56,348 nt of DNA from Candidatus Roizmanbacteria bacterium UBA1450 (GCA_002329205.1 DCTC01000001.1:402223-458570), one strand, 5' to 3'. Positions 42,780-51,288 are shown, numbered from the stretch's first letter. Made by a program: numbers and translations. Notes: a model not told the origin generated them from the letters alone.

Positions 42780-44189
42780 ATGAAACAGAAAGGAACTATT
42801 CTCAGTATCAAAGGCCAAATTGTAGAAGTCGCATTTCTTGATGAACCGCCTCAAAGACATGATCTATATGTAATGGAAAATGACACTTCAGCAGTACTTG
42901 AAGTATATACATCCGCTTCTGCTACGTCCGTGTATTGTCTGGCGCTCATGCCGACCGAACATCTCTACAAAGGAGCAACAGTTATCAATACGAAACAAAC
43001 GCTTGCTATTCCCATCGGTCAACAAGTATTGGGACGGGCAATGAATGTCTTTGGCGAACCGATCGATGGTAAGGAAGCATTTAATTTCGATGAACACTTC
43101 TCTATTTTTGCAGATCAAACAGCCGTTACAGATGTCGCAGTCCCCAAAGAAATTCTGGAAACCGGAATAAAGATCGTCGATTTTTTTACTCCGCTGCTTC
43201 GGGGAGGAAAAATCGGTCTTTTCGGCGGTGCCGGTGTGGGAAAAACGGTACTCCTTACGGAGATCATCCACAATATCGGATCACGGGAAAAGGGTTCTCA
43301 CGTATCCGTATTCTCCGGTATCGGTGAACGAAGCCGCGAAGGACAGGAACTCCTCGAGTCTCTGGAGCAAACTGGCGTCTTGCCTTCGGTGACACTCGTT
43401 TATGGAGAGATGAGCCGCAACCCGGCTATCCGTTTCCGAACTGGTTTTGCCGGAACAGCGCTTGCTGAATATTTCCGGGATAAGGAAAAAAAGAATGTCC
43501 TCTTTTTTGTAGATAATATGTACCGATTTGCACAAGCAGGATACGAACTTGGTACTCTTATGAGCCAAATACCGTCTGAAGGAGGATATCCGCCCACATT
43601 GGCGTCCGACATGGCCGATATGCATGAACGACTCTACTCTACTTCTGAGAATGTAGTAACAACATTTGAAACCGTCTATGTCCCCGCAGATGATATTACG
43701 GATCCGGGAGTGCAGGCTGTATTGCCGTATCTTGATGCTCGTGTCGTCCTTTCCCGGTGGATTTACCAGGAAGGACGTTTTCCGGCTATAGATACTCTAT
43801 CCTCCAATTCAAGCGCCTTAAATCCCGCACTAATCGGTGAAAGACACTATAAAACCTACCTCGCGACTCAAAGACTCTTAAAAGAATCCGTAAATCTGGA
43901 ACGTATAGCTTCACTTATCGGAGAATCAGAGCTTTCTCAGGAGAATCAAACAGTCTTCAAACGGGCACAAATCATCAAAAATTATATGACGCAGCGGTTT
44001 GTAACGGCATCAGGGAAAAAGGAAGATACAAGTTCATATGTCCCGCTTGCCAATACCATAGAAGACGTCGAAGCTATTTTGGCAGGAAAATATGACCACA
44101 TTCCTCCAGAAGCCTTTAGAAATATCCAAACCCTTGCTGATTTGGACCATCTTCAAAAACATGAGTCAGACGAAACAAAACACGCTTAA
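42780..44189 (+). CDS. atpD: F1 ATPase beta subunit (catalytic)
   Basis: 469 residues, standard length. P-loop GLFGGAGVGKTVLLTEII, catalytic glutamate in GIGERSREGQELL, Walker B FFVDNMYRFAQAGYELG, and PADDITDPGVQAVLPYLDA. ATP hydrolysis should be possible. The acidic lever DELSEED of normal beta subunits is altered to ESELSQE (in the GESELSQENQ segment near residue 380), and the stretch after PADDITDP differs from the common APATTFAHLDA. These changes may reflect another partner or loss of synthesis-type coupling; this is inference. A GGGGAAG sequence lies just upstream of the ATG, one of the few Shine-Dalgarno-like sites in the operon. Confidence 0.96.
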   Translation: MKQKGTILSIKGQIVEVAFLDEPPQRHDLYVMENDTSAVLEVYTSASATSVYCLALMPTEHLYKGATVINTKQTLAIPIGQQVLGRAMNVFGEPIDGKEAFNFDEHFSIFADQTAVTDVAVPKEILETGIKIVDFFTPLLRGGKIGLFGGAGVGKTVLLTEIIHNIGSREKGSHVSVFSGIGERSREGQELLESLEQTGVLPSVTLVYGEMSRNPAIRFRTGFAGTALAEYFRDKEKKNVLFFVDNMYRFAQAGYELGTLMSQIPSEGGYPPTLASDMADMHERLYSTSENVVTTFETVYVPADDITDPGVQAVLPYLDARVVLSRWIYQEGRFPAIDTLSSNSSALNPALIGERHYKTYLATQRLLKESVNLERIASLIGESELSQENQTVFKRAQIIKNYMTQRFVTASGKKEDTSSYVPLANTIEDVEAILAGKYDHIPPEAFRNIQTLADLDHLQKHESDETKHA

Positions 44190-44505
44190 TATAACAATTA
44201 TCTCGCCTGAAGAAACGCTTTATAAAGGTAAAGCCGAAGCCGTGAGCTGTCATAATCCAAAAGGTTCATTTGACGTTCTTTATGAACACACCAATTTTAT
44301 GTCTATGATCGATCAGAAGATCGTCGTAATAGAACCGAACGGAAACTCACGTGAATTCCCGATCGAACAAGCACTGATTCAGGTTAAAAATAATGACGTC
44401 ACGATTCTGGTGAATATCCAGATTTCCAAAAAAGATTCATTCTTTCGTAATTTATTTAAACAAAAAGATAAAAATCTCACTACATCTTCTCTGCCACAAG
44501 AGTAA
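44161..44505 (+). CDS. atpC: F1 ATPase epsilon subunit, N-terminal domain only
   Basis: 114 residues from ATG 44161, chosen because MSQTKQNTLNITIISPEETLYKG (beginning of the beta sandwich) starts there; it overlaps the beta gene by 29 bases. The beta-sandwich domain (about 8-88) contains SCHNPKGSFDVLYEHTNFMS and VEPNG-like turns. The usual C-terminal two-helix domain that inhibits ATP hydrolysis is missing; only a basic tail (RNLFKQKDKNLTTSS) remains. Epsilon joins gamma to the c ring. Without the inhibitory hairpin the enzyme would lack that brake on hydrolysis, fitting a motor that runs in the ATP-consuming direction. This last point is inference. Confidence 0.85.
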   Translation: MSQTKQNTLNITIISPEETLYKGKAEAVSCHNPKGSFDVLYEHTNFMSMIDQKIVVIEPNGNSREFPIEQALIQVKNNDVTILVNIQISKKDSFFRNLFKQKDKNLTTSSLPQE

Positions 44506-44743
44506 CGTCTATGTTTTTTTCATTATTGATCACTTTTTTTATTGCCTAGTTACTGGTCATAAAAGCCTTCGTGACATGCGTAAACAAAATAAAATCTTCT
44601 TTGTTAAATTTAATTATACGAAAACATAATTCCAGAGAGTTTTTTTCCCAAGTGGTACGGAATATGGACGCGATATTTTGTTAGATAAAAATAAGGTTTG
44701 AGGCTTCCTAAATATAAAGAGAAGGATTTTATATCTGTTCAAT

Positions 44744-45229
44744 TTATTTACTGCTCTTTTTTTTCAAATGTTCGTATGCCTCGATCATAATACGCAGAAA
44801 ACCATCATTCAGCTCATGTGCTTCATGATATTCGATCCGTCGAAGATTGTGCGGATAATAGTGAAAAACTTCGTTGCGGCCGCGGCTCCACATATCCCAG
44901 ATATTCTTGGCCATATCTTCGGTAGAACTTTGTCGAATTTGAGCGTAGATCGACCGTTCTTTTAAACGATGAATAAGGTGCGGAGACAAGTATTTCCCAA
45001 GTCTGAAATGATCGGAAATATAATCCAGATGTGAGATAAAACCGACATCAAGAAATAACTGTTTCAAGTACCCTTCATATGCCTTTGCATAGGGAAATAC
45101 CAGAAATGAGTAATCTTTAAACCTTCTGTTTTCAATTGCCTTTGCTAAAAAATTGCCTTCTTTTATAAGGTCTTTTTGTGTCTCTGAGAGATAACTCCAA
45201 ATGGGGTTGCTGACCATAAGCTCGTACAT
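44744..45229 (-). CDS. HEPN-like putative RNase domain protein
   Basis: 161 residues from ATG 45229. This start is chosen because TTGAAA-18-TATACT lies immediately upstream and the TATACT is 8 bases before the ATG; longer in-frame starts overlap the umuC gene. The all-helical protein contains YAKAYEGYLKQLFLDVGF and near the C-terminus RGRNEVFHYYPH, which fits the HEPN catalytic pattern R-x4-H and the layout of the C-terminal domain of RnlA-type toxins. HEPN proteins often act as RNases in toxin-antitoxin or phage defence systems. No antitoxin is seen beside it. Assignment rests on the motif and helical pattern only. Confidence 0.55.
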   Translation of the reverse strand: MYELMVSNPIWSYLSETQKDLIKEGNFLAKAIENRRFKDYSFLVFPYAKAYEGYLKQLFLDVGFISHLDYISDHFRLGKYLSPHLIHRLKERSIYAQIRQSSTEDMAKNIWDMWSRGRNEVFHYYPHNLRRIEYHEAHELNDGFLRIMIEAYEHLKKKSSK

Positions 45230-45237
45230 ATATCTGT

Positions 45238-45267
45238 AGTATAGCGAGAAAATAGGAAGTATTTCAA
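45238..45267 (-). promoter_or_regulatory. Promoter of the HEPN-like gene
   Basis: Minus strand TTGAAA (45267-45262), 18-base spacer, TATACT (45243-45238), then 8 bases to ATG 45229. It lies just inside the intergenic gap next to the umuC stop (45277) and decides the start of the downstream gene. Confidence 0.6.
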
Positions 45268-45276
45268 ACGAAAAGT

Positions 45277-46566
45277 TTAGCGTACGAGCGGGAGATCTTT
45301 CCATCTTGTTGTATATTTTGGTGAGACTTTTTTCCTTTTTTGATACCATCTCTTACTTACTCCTTCGCGTGCAAAGTGAATTATGCCGCTACCCATTTCC
45401 CTGTTCAACCGGTCTACCATGCTCATTAATTTATTCTTTTTCTTCATTTCCGGAAGTACTCCCCAGGGAAGTGTGTTCTCGAACATACCTTGTTGAATTG
45501 AATACCGATCATGCAAGCCGAACAAATATACAACGGCTTTTTTATACCGATAGCCTTCTTTATAAATTCTGTCAAGAATTGTAACAGCACTTGATATCAA
45601 CTCAGGAGTATGTGCAGTTGGCTGAAGAAGTTTTAGGGATTGAGAGTTATAGTATTGTTTATGGTGTTTGCTATGAAAATTGGTGGTAATAGCTACACCG
45701 ATATGCGCTGCTACTTCATTTTCTTCCCGCAATTTTTCTGCCGCTCTGGATGTAAAAGAAGCGACAGCCTCTCGCATCTCCTGCAATGAGGATACGGGTG
45801 AACCGAATGACTTTGAACTAATTATGGACTTTTTGGCAGGATATACTTCTTCAAACGGAACCGCTTCTATTCCCCGAAGTTCACGTACTGTTTTCAGTCC
45901 GGAAAAGGTGAGATGTTTCTTTACCCATTCATCTTCACACGCTGCAAGTTGTGCTGCAGTATAGATTCCGTGTTTGTTGAGAAAGAGGCTGAGTTTCCTT
46001 CCAATTCCCCATACATCTGCGACGGGAAGATTTACGAGCTCCTGCTGTTCTGAAGAAGCTGAGATACCATATAATCCTTCTGGATACTTTTTCGTTTCCC
46101 ATCCTTTTTTTGCCATTTCATTTGCTGCTTTTGCAAGAGTTTTAGTAGAGGCAATACCGATTGAAACAGGAATTCCTATACATTTGAGGATAGTCTTCCT
46201 CAGCAACTCGGTATATGCGATAATTTGACGGAAACTACACCCGTCGTATTTTATAAAAGCTTCATCAATCGAGTAAATTTCAACTTCAGGAGCTGATTCT
46301 ACAATTATTTTCATCACCCGCTGCGAGAGATCACCGTACAAAGAAAAATTTGCGGAAAAAACACGGACGTTATATTTTTTAAATAACTCTTCATATTGAA
46401 AAGCAGGAGCTCCCATAGGGATACCCAGTCTTTTAGCTTCATTTGATCGGGATATAACACATCCGTCGTTATTGGAGAGAACCACGACTGGACTTCTATT
46501 GAGATCAGGCCGGAACACCCGCTCACAGGAAACAAAAAAATTATTACAATCTACAACAGCGTACAT
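45277..46566 (-). CDS. umuC: UmuC-type Y-family DNA polymerase
   Basis: 429 residues. The N-terminus MYAVVDCNNFFVSCERVF with Asp6 and the IYSIDEAFIKYDG segment (catalytic Asp-Glu pair) are the metal-binding sites of Y-family polymerases. SNNDGCVISRSNEAK and VWGIGRKLSLFLNKHGI (helix-hairpin-helix) are typical of UmuC rather than DinB. The C-terminal UmuC-specific part (REGVSKRWYQKRKKVSPKYTT) is present. With UmuD' it forms polymerase V for translesion synthesis. It is the third gene of a minus-strand set umuD, aminopeptidase, umuC, with 21 bases from the aminopeptidase stop. A SOS (LexA) box is not evident. Confidence 0.95.
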   Translation of the reverse strand: MYAVVDCNNFFVSCERVFRPDLNRSPVVVLSNNDGCVISRSNEAKRLGIPMGAPAFQYEELFKKYNVRVFSANFSLYGDLSQRVMKIIVESAPEVEIYSIDEAFIKYDGCSFRQIIAYTELLRKTILKCIGIPVSIGIASTKTLAKAANEMAKKGWETKKYPEGLYGISASSEQQELVNLPVADVWGIGRKLSLFLNKHGIYTAAQLAACEDEWVKKHLTFSGLKTVRELRGIEAVPFEEVYPAKKSIISSKSFGSPVSSLQEMREAVASFTSRAAEKLREENEVAAHIGVAITTNFHSKHHKQYYNSQSLKLLQPTAHTPELISSAVTILDRIYKEGYRYKKAVVYLFGLHDRYSIQQGMFENTLPWGVLPEMKKKNKLMSMVDRLNREMGSGIIHFAREGVSKRWYQKRKKVSPKYTTRWKDLPLVR

Positions 46567-46587
46567 AACCGAAATGATAGTAATTCT

Positions 46588-47787
46588 TTACTGCATAAAC
46601 ATACCGTTCTTGTATATTACTTTTTTCTCTCCGGAAGGCAAAGTGGCAGTTACGATGCGATCTGTAGTTGAAATAATATCTGTATGAATAGCACTGTCAT
46701 TGAAGCCCATTTCTTCCCATTCGTTTTCTGTAAGTGTACTGGGGTCTCCGGTATAGCTGTCTTTGTAACCCATACCCAACGCAAGATGTGTATTTCCATA
46801 CGGACCTCCCATATTTTCATCAAATAATGTTTCGGCCATAAAGTGCGAAATACGGCTTAAGCGCTTGTCGGTCAAGCTATACTCCCCGATTTTATCTGCT
46901 CCTTCAACAGCGATCATATCAGTAAGCAGTTTCTCATTTTCCTTTGCCCGTGCGGATGTTACGATGCCGTTTTTAAACTCCAGTTCAATCCCTGTAATGA
47001 GATTTCCGTACCGGTAGAGGGGTTGATTGAATGATATGTGCCCTTCCGTGCCACGCCAGTCAGGGGTAATAAACAATTCAAATGAAGGAATATTCCTTCC
47101 GCTTCCTCCCAGCCATTTTCTATTCTTTCCGAGTTTTACCTTCAAATCAATAGCTTCACCTTCTATGTGCAGTGATTCTATCTCCAAAGAATTCAGCCAT
47201 GTTTGTGTTTTGTCTATCTGGCCGAATGTCTCTTTCCATTGCGATATCGGATTAGGCATATCCAAAAAACAGGCTTTAATAATCTGATTCCAATATTCTT
47301 CAAGTGATAATTTTGCCTCATCTGCCATCGCCTGCGTACCGAAAAGAGCCAGGGTCCAAGTCAATTTTCCTTCATTCTCTTTTTTATGGCGAGCATCCAT
47401 ATAGAACTTAAGTGATTTGTTTGCTGCCATAATTTTCTGGCTATCTATACCTTTCAATTCAAATTTATCGTCCGTAGAAATTAGACTAACAAAATGCGCA
47501 ACTGTCTTTACTCGTTCTAAAAGATATTCTTTGGGCTGCCAGAGGATTTGATCCTCAGAAGCATGAGCAAAATACGAACGTGCATTCCCTTCCGGGATGT
47601 AATGAATCATAGGATAACCTCCGGCTTCAAGTACTGAGGTCTGGAGTGGAATAAGCATGGGTTTCGCACTTTCAGGGATTTGAAGCATCACAACATCTCC
47701 TTTTTGCACTCCTTTCCCGTCCCAGAGAGCAAATTTAATAAGAACATCCGCGTATTTTTTAAGCACTTCCTTTGAAGGTGTATACAT
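46588..47787 (-). CDS. M29 family aminopeptidase
   Basis: 399 residues from ATG 47787 (an in-frame TTG four codons upstream is less likely). The sequence matches the AmpS/aminopeptidase T group of M29 zinc or cobalt aminopeptidases: GVQKGDVVMLQIPE, GRNIPSFELFITPDW, and the metal-binding elements in IGEYSLTDKRLSRI, NMGGPYGNTHLALGMGY and SAIHTDIIS. The enzymes are cytoplasmic and trim N-terminal residues. It lies between umuD and umuC, 23 bases after the former and 21 bases before the latter, an unusual insertion into a normally adjacent pair. Whether it has a role in SOS physiology cannot be told from sequence. Confidence 0.93.
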   Translation of the reverse strand: MYTPSKEVLKKYADVLIKFALWDGKGVQKGDVVMLQIPESAKPMLIPLQTSVLEAGGYPMIHYIPEGNARSYFAHASEDQILWQPKEYLLERVKTVAHFVSLISTDDKFELKGIDSQKIMAANKSLKFYMDARHKKENEGKLTWTLALFGTQAMADEAKLSLEEYWNQIIKACFLDMPNPISQWKETFGQIDKTQTWLNSLEIESLHIEGEAIDLKVKLGKNRKWLGGSGRNIPSFELFITPDWRGTEGHISFNQPLYRYGNLITGIELEFKNGIVTSARAKENEKLLTDMIAVEGADKIGEYSLTDKRLSRISHFMAETLFDENMGGPYGNTHLALGMGYKDSYTGDPSTLTENEWEEMGFNDSAIHTDIISTTDRIVTATLPSGEKKVIYKNGMFMQ

Positions 47788-47810
47788 GAAAAGAATCAAT
47801 TAATAACTAA

Positions 47811-48239
47811 TTATTTAGGCTTATGAATCACTGCCGTAACCACTCCCCATACTGAAAAGTCAGATTCCTCTGATATCTCAATCGGCTGATATTGATCATT
47901 TTCCGGATAGAGCAGCATTGTCTCTTTCATTTTTCTCAAACGCTTGACTGTTAATTCACCATCAAGTACGGCTATAATAATTGTCCCATCATGAGCATCT
48001 AGGCTTCGGTCAACAATTAACATATCTCCGTCAAAAATACCTGCACCTACCATTGAATCGCCACTTACCCTAACAAAAAAAGTAGCGGACGGATGTTTTA
48101 TGAGATATTCATTCAAATCAAGTTGGGTATCAACAAAATCATCAGCAGGTGAAGGAAATCCTGCCTGAATACTGGTGCAAAAAAAAGGCAACTCAATTTT
48201 CGTGGTTTTTTGCGGCAAATATTTATTCACAACTTGCAT
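47811..48239 (-). CDS. umuD: UmuD-type auto-cleaving SOS protein (S24 peptidase)
   Basis: 142 residues from ATG 48239; an in-frame TTG eight codons upstream is less likely. It resembles E. coli UmuD in order: AGFPSPADDFVDTQLDLNE around the self-cleavage site (Ala-Gly in place of Cys-Gly), LIKHPSATFFVRVSGDSM with the catalytic Ser, and LDGELTVKRLRKM with the catalytic Lys. RecA-stimulated self-cleavage gives UmuD', the partner of UmuC. There is no DNA-binding domain, so it is not LexA. It is the first gene of the set containing the aminopeptidase and umuC. TACACT lies 12 bases before the ATG. Confidence 0.93.
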   Translation of the reverse strand: MQVVNKYLPQKTTKIELPFFCTSIQAGFPSPADDFVDTQLDLNEYLIKHPSATFFVRVSGDSMVGAGIFDGDMLIVDRSLDAHDGTIIIAVLDGELTVKRLRKMKETMLLYPENDQYQPIEISEESDFSVWGVVTAVIHKPK

Positions 48240-48297
48240 AAGGGAGATATCAGTGTAACACAAAAAAATGTAAATTCAGATAATAAATTCTTTGACG

Positions 48298-49746
48298 TCA
48301 TCGCCATTCTGTACACGTAAATGTACCGTTCCAATACATTCCCACATCCGGAGGAAGTACTCTATTTTGAGAACTAAACGTACCTTTAGAACAGGTTTTA
48401 TTATCAAAAGTTATTGATCGTAGATACAAATTCTTATCTAAAGTGCCATCAAAATAATCATCCGGGAACGTAATTTCAACTTTCATGTTTGACACATTAA
48501 ATTTTCCGGGCATAGTATAAGTAAAAGTGTGAAAGTCACTTTGGGTTGGCAAACTATTCGAAGGTCCCGAAACAATACCAAAATCATTCGAATATTTTGA
48601 AGAGGTCACCGTATCTGTAATACGCATCTGCATATGAGGACACGCACTCAAACCGGTGCCTGAAGGGGGGGCGGGATTCGTACATGTTGAGGCTGCGACT
48701 ACTTTCAAAACAGACGGCGGGGGTGTCGGTGTTGCAATGATATTACACGGGACAGGATACAGTTCATCAAAAAAGAAAACTTTATCGGGATACGTCACAC
48801 AGGTATATCCGGATTGCGAGCAGGTATATCCCGGAGAACAACCAGCACCCTTACAGTCACCGCAATATGCAAAATACGTTGACGTACCTTTTGTACAATG
48901 CTGTACTCCCATACAAAGAGCTATGGTCGGTGTGGGTGTCCTTGTCGGTGTTGGGGTACGAGTTGGGGTCGGTGTACGTGTAGGTGTGGGTGTCCGAGTA
49001 GGAGTGGGTGTATATGTGGGACGGGGCGTAAATGTCGGTGTAGGCGGTTTTGGAGTGGGTGTAATCGTCGGAGTTGGTGTGCGTGTAGGCGTAGGCGTGT
49101 TTGTTGGAGTAGGCGTATTGGTTGGGGTAAGTGTTGGAGTAGGCGTGTTTGTCGGTGTCGGAGTAGGCGTTCCTTCCAAGAATTGAGGAACACGAAGTAC
49201 GGTATAACCTAACGTATTGACCACAAACACCGAACTTAACGTGAATGTAAGTCCCACAATCGCACCGTATACATATCGTTTTCCTCTCTGACATTGGTCT
49301 GGATTATTTTGACAGGTCATCATAAGGTATGCTCCGTAGATGATAGTGCCAAAAGAAAGGGTACCGACAGTAGGAAAAATCAGATTTTGCAGAAAAAAAT
49401 TCAAAACACCACCCGGTGCACTAGGGTTGCGAAATGTATCTATTCCGGTAGAGATGCATCCGAGTTGTGAAAAATATTTTCCAGCTGCTGGAACGGGTGG
49501 TTTATTGTAATTCGGAGCGTTGGGATCTGTTTCGATTAACAAGGTTTTCTTATCTGTTGCCTGAGGTTTTGCTACCGCAATTGTGGGATAAATACAATTT
49601 ACACACGCCTGCCAATTTTGTGGAGCCGATTTCCCTTGACAGTATCCACAGGCGTCACATTCTGCGTATCTGTTTTCTGCTTGTACTGAGATAGCAAAAA
49701 AACAAACACTTATAAATAGAAAAATAAGTTGAGCCCAATACTTCAT
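48298..49746 (-). CDS. Exported surface protein with two membrane helices, Thr-Pro linkers and a CBM-like C-terminal domain
   Basis: 482 residues from ATG 49746 (MKYWAQLIFLF), supported by TATACT 6 bases upstream. The signal peptide ends near VQAEN. A Cys-rich part (CDACGYCQGK, CVNCIYP) follows, then a hydrophobic pair FLQNLIFPTVGTLSFGTIIYGAYLMM / YVYGAIVGLTFTLSSVFVV (each shown in part), resembling VirB2/TrbC-type pilin helices. Next is a long Thr-Pro linker (about 200-275), a Cys-rich segment, a second short TPTPPP linker and a C-terminal beta domain. That domain contains ITFPDDYFDGTLDKNLYLRSI, similar to the Asp-rich calcium-binding end of xylan-binding CBM60/CBM36 modules. It could bind glycans at the cell surface; this is inference. 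Divergent from the GT2 gene. Confidence 0.72.
   Translation of the reverse strand: MKYWAQLIFLFISVCFFAISVQAENRYAECDACGYCQGKSAPQNWQACVNCIYPTIAVAKPQATDKKTLLIETDPNAPNYNKPPVPAAGKYFSQLGCISTGIDTFRNPSAPGGVLNFFLQNLIFPTVGTLSFGTIIYGAYLMMTCQNNPDQCQRGKRYVYGAIVGLTFTLSSVFVVNTLGYTVLRVPQFLEGTPTPTPTNTPTPTLTPTNTPTPTNTPTPTRTPTPTITPTPKPPTPTFTPRPTYTPTPTRTPTPTRTPTPTRTPTPTRTPTPTIALCMGVQHCTKGTSTYFAYCGDCKGAGCSPGYTCSQSGYTCVTYPDKVFFFDELYPVPCNIIATPTPPPSVLKVVAASTCTNPAPPSGTGLSACPHMQMRITDTVTSSKYSNDFGIVSGPSNSLPTQSDFHTFTYTMPGKFNVSNMKVEITFPDDYFDGTLDKNLYLRSITFDNKTCSKGTFSSQNRVLPPDVGMYWNGTFTCTEWR
48921..49175 (-). repeat. Low-complexity Thr-Pro coding repeat
   Basis: About 255 bases of GT-rich tandem short repeats (plus-strand pattern GGNGTNGGNGTNNG) encoding TPTPTRTPTPT-type linker. 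It contains several identical 24-base blocks and is prone to slippage or recombination. It is not a CRISPR array since it has no spacers. Confidence 0.9.
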
Positions 49747-49752
49747 ACACTC

Positions 49753-49800
49753 AGTATAAAACAAAACAGAGCACCTAAAAAACCAAACGACAGGTATAAT
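49753..49800. promoter_or_regulatory. Divergent -10 elements between the linker protein and GT2 genes
   Basis: TATACT on the minus strand (49758-49753) lies 6 bases before ATG 49746, and TATAAT on the plus strand (49795-49800) lies 6 bases before ATG 49807. Both predict leaderless messages from a gap of only 60 bases and fix the two start codons. Confidence 0.6.
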
Positions 49801-49806
49801 ATATAC

Positions 49807-51285
49807 ATGGGTGATCGCATTGTCACATCAAAACAATTCAGAAGACTTGGTGAAATGATTGTTCCCTTTTTCACATGGATGATCATTCTTCTTCCTGTAT
49901 GGCTATCGCCATTCCATCCAGCTATTGTGGCTTACTTTATTATTGCGTTTGACCTGTATTTCTTATTCAAATCTCTCACGACCGCATATTATGCTTCATT
50001 ATCCTATGCTCTTATCAATACCTTTCAGGATTTTGCGTTTGACAAAGCTCTCCAAACCATCCCTGAGGCCTCAGATCTGCAGCATTTCATAATTATTCCC
50101 AACTACAAAGAGCCTCTGTATAAAGTCAATGAAACAATCAAGGCAATAAGTAAGAATAATTACCCGTATAAAAATCTGCACCTCGTATTGGCATTTGAAA
50201 AAAGAGAAAAAGAAGCTCCGGAAAAAGCTCAAAAAATAATCAACCAATGGAAAAGCGAATTCAAAGATATTATTTCCGTTTATCATGTCCTTGCGGAACA
50301 TGAAGTACCGGGAAAAGCAAGTAATCAGACGTATGCTGCACGCGAAGTAGAAGAATATTGTCATCAAAACGGATATGATTTTAAACAATGCATTATCACC
50401 ATATGCGATGCGGACAGTCTCCTTCCGGTAAATTATTTTTCCTACATGACGTATGAATTTCTTCAAGATACGGAACGAGATTATCATTTTTACTGGGCAC
50501 CTGTATTACTTTATAACAATTTTTGGCAGCTTCCATTCTTTGTACGTATGCAGGCAACCCTTTCCTCTATTCTCCGTCTTGCTTTTTTGTCACAGAAAAA
50601 AAATCTTATTCATATTTCCACCTATTCCACCAATTTATGGATGCTGAAGAAAATCGGATATTGGGATGTAGATATCATTCCTGAAGACTGGCATATCTAT
50701 TATCAGGCTTTCTTTACATTTGGTAAAAAAGTAGAAACCCGACCGCTTTATACGATTATCAATGGTGATGCTGTATATTCCGGCGGAACCCTCAAAACAT
50801 TTTTTAGCAGATATGAACAGGAAAAACGATGGGCATGGGGAGTGACGGATATCTCATATTTTTGGAACAATATGTTCACGTCCGATCATATTGAATGGTC
50901 AATAAAAATAAAAAAATTCTTTTACCTTTTTGAAACCCATTTGCTCTGGCCCACTTCATTTTTTATTCTTACTATAAGCGGATGGATACCGCCATTGGTC
51001 AATCGGACTTTTAATCGTACTGTTTTAGGTTTTATTTTGCCTCAGCTAACTGGCTTCATTCTTACGTTAGCAACAGCTATGCTTATTCTCTATATTTATC
51101 TTGATTTTAAACTCAGGCATAAACTCAACCAGAAAACAAAACTCAGACAGCTCCCGCTCTTCTTTGTTCAATGGTATCTGTTGCCGGTTGTGTCTTTTAT
51201 ATTGTCATCACTGCCTGCTCTTGATGCACATACTCGACTGCTGTTCGGAAAAAAGATAAAATACAAAGTAACAGAAAAAGTATAA
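49807..51285 (+). CDS. Membrane glycosyltransferase, GT2 family
   Basis: 492 residues from ATG 49807; a longer frame from 49729 would run through the promoter. Two N-terminal membrane helices (about 20-62) precede the GT-A catalytic domain: FIIIPNYKEPLYKV, the CDADS metal site (DXD type), PEDWHIYYQAFF (acid/base ED) and RYEQEKRWAWG (Q/RxxRW-like acceptor motif). At least three C-terminal membrane helices follow. This layout fits processive or lipid-linked GT2 enzymes that build surface polysaccharide. It probably works with the GT39-like protein encoded 83 bases downstream on the same strand. Confidence 0.88.
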   Translation: MGDRIVTSKQFRRLGEMIVPFFTWMIILLPVWLSPFHPAIVAYFIIAFDLYFLFKSLTTAYYASLSYALINTFQDFAFDKALQTIPEASDLQHFIIIPNYKEPLYKVNETIKAISKNNYPYKNLHLVLAFEKREKEAPEKAQKIINQWKSEFKDIISVYHVLAEHEVPGKASNQTYAAREVEEYCHQNGYDFKQCIITICDADSLLPVNYFSYMTYEFLQDTERDYHFYWAPVLLYNNFWQLPFFVRMQATLSSILRLAFLSQKKNLIHISTYSTNLWMLKKIGYWDVDIIPEDWHIYYQAFFTFGKKVETRPLYTIINGDAVYSGGTLKTFFSRYEQEKRWAWGVTDISYFWNNMFTSDHIEWSIKIKKFFYLFETHLLWPTSFFILTISGWIPPLVNRTFNRTVLGFILPQLTGFILTLATAMLILYIYLDFKLRHKLNQKTKLRQLPLFFVQWYLLPVVSFILSSLPALDAHTRLLFGKKIKYKVTEKV

Positions 51286-51288
51286 AAA

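Noticed and set aside
47811..48239. LexA repressor as an alternative for the S24 peptidase
   Set aside because: There is no N-terminal helix-turn-helix, and the sequence order around AGFPSPADDFVD and HPSATFFV is that of UmuD, with umuC nearby.
48921..49175. Regular short repeats that could suggest CRISPR
   Set aside because: They encode a Thr-Pro linker in frame and have no unique spacers.
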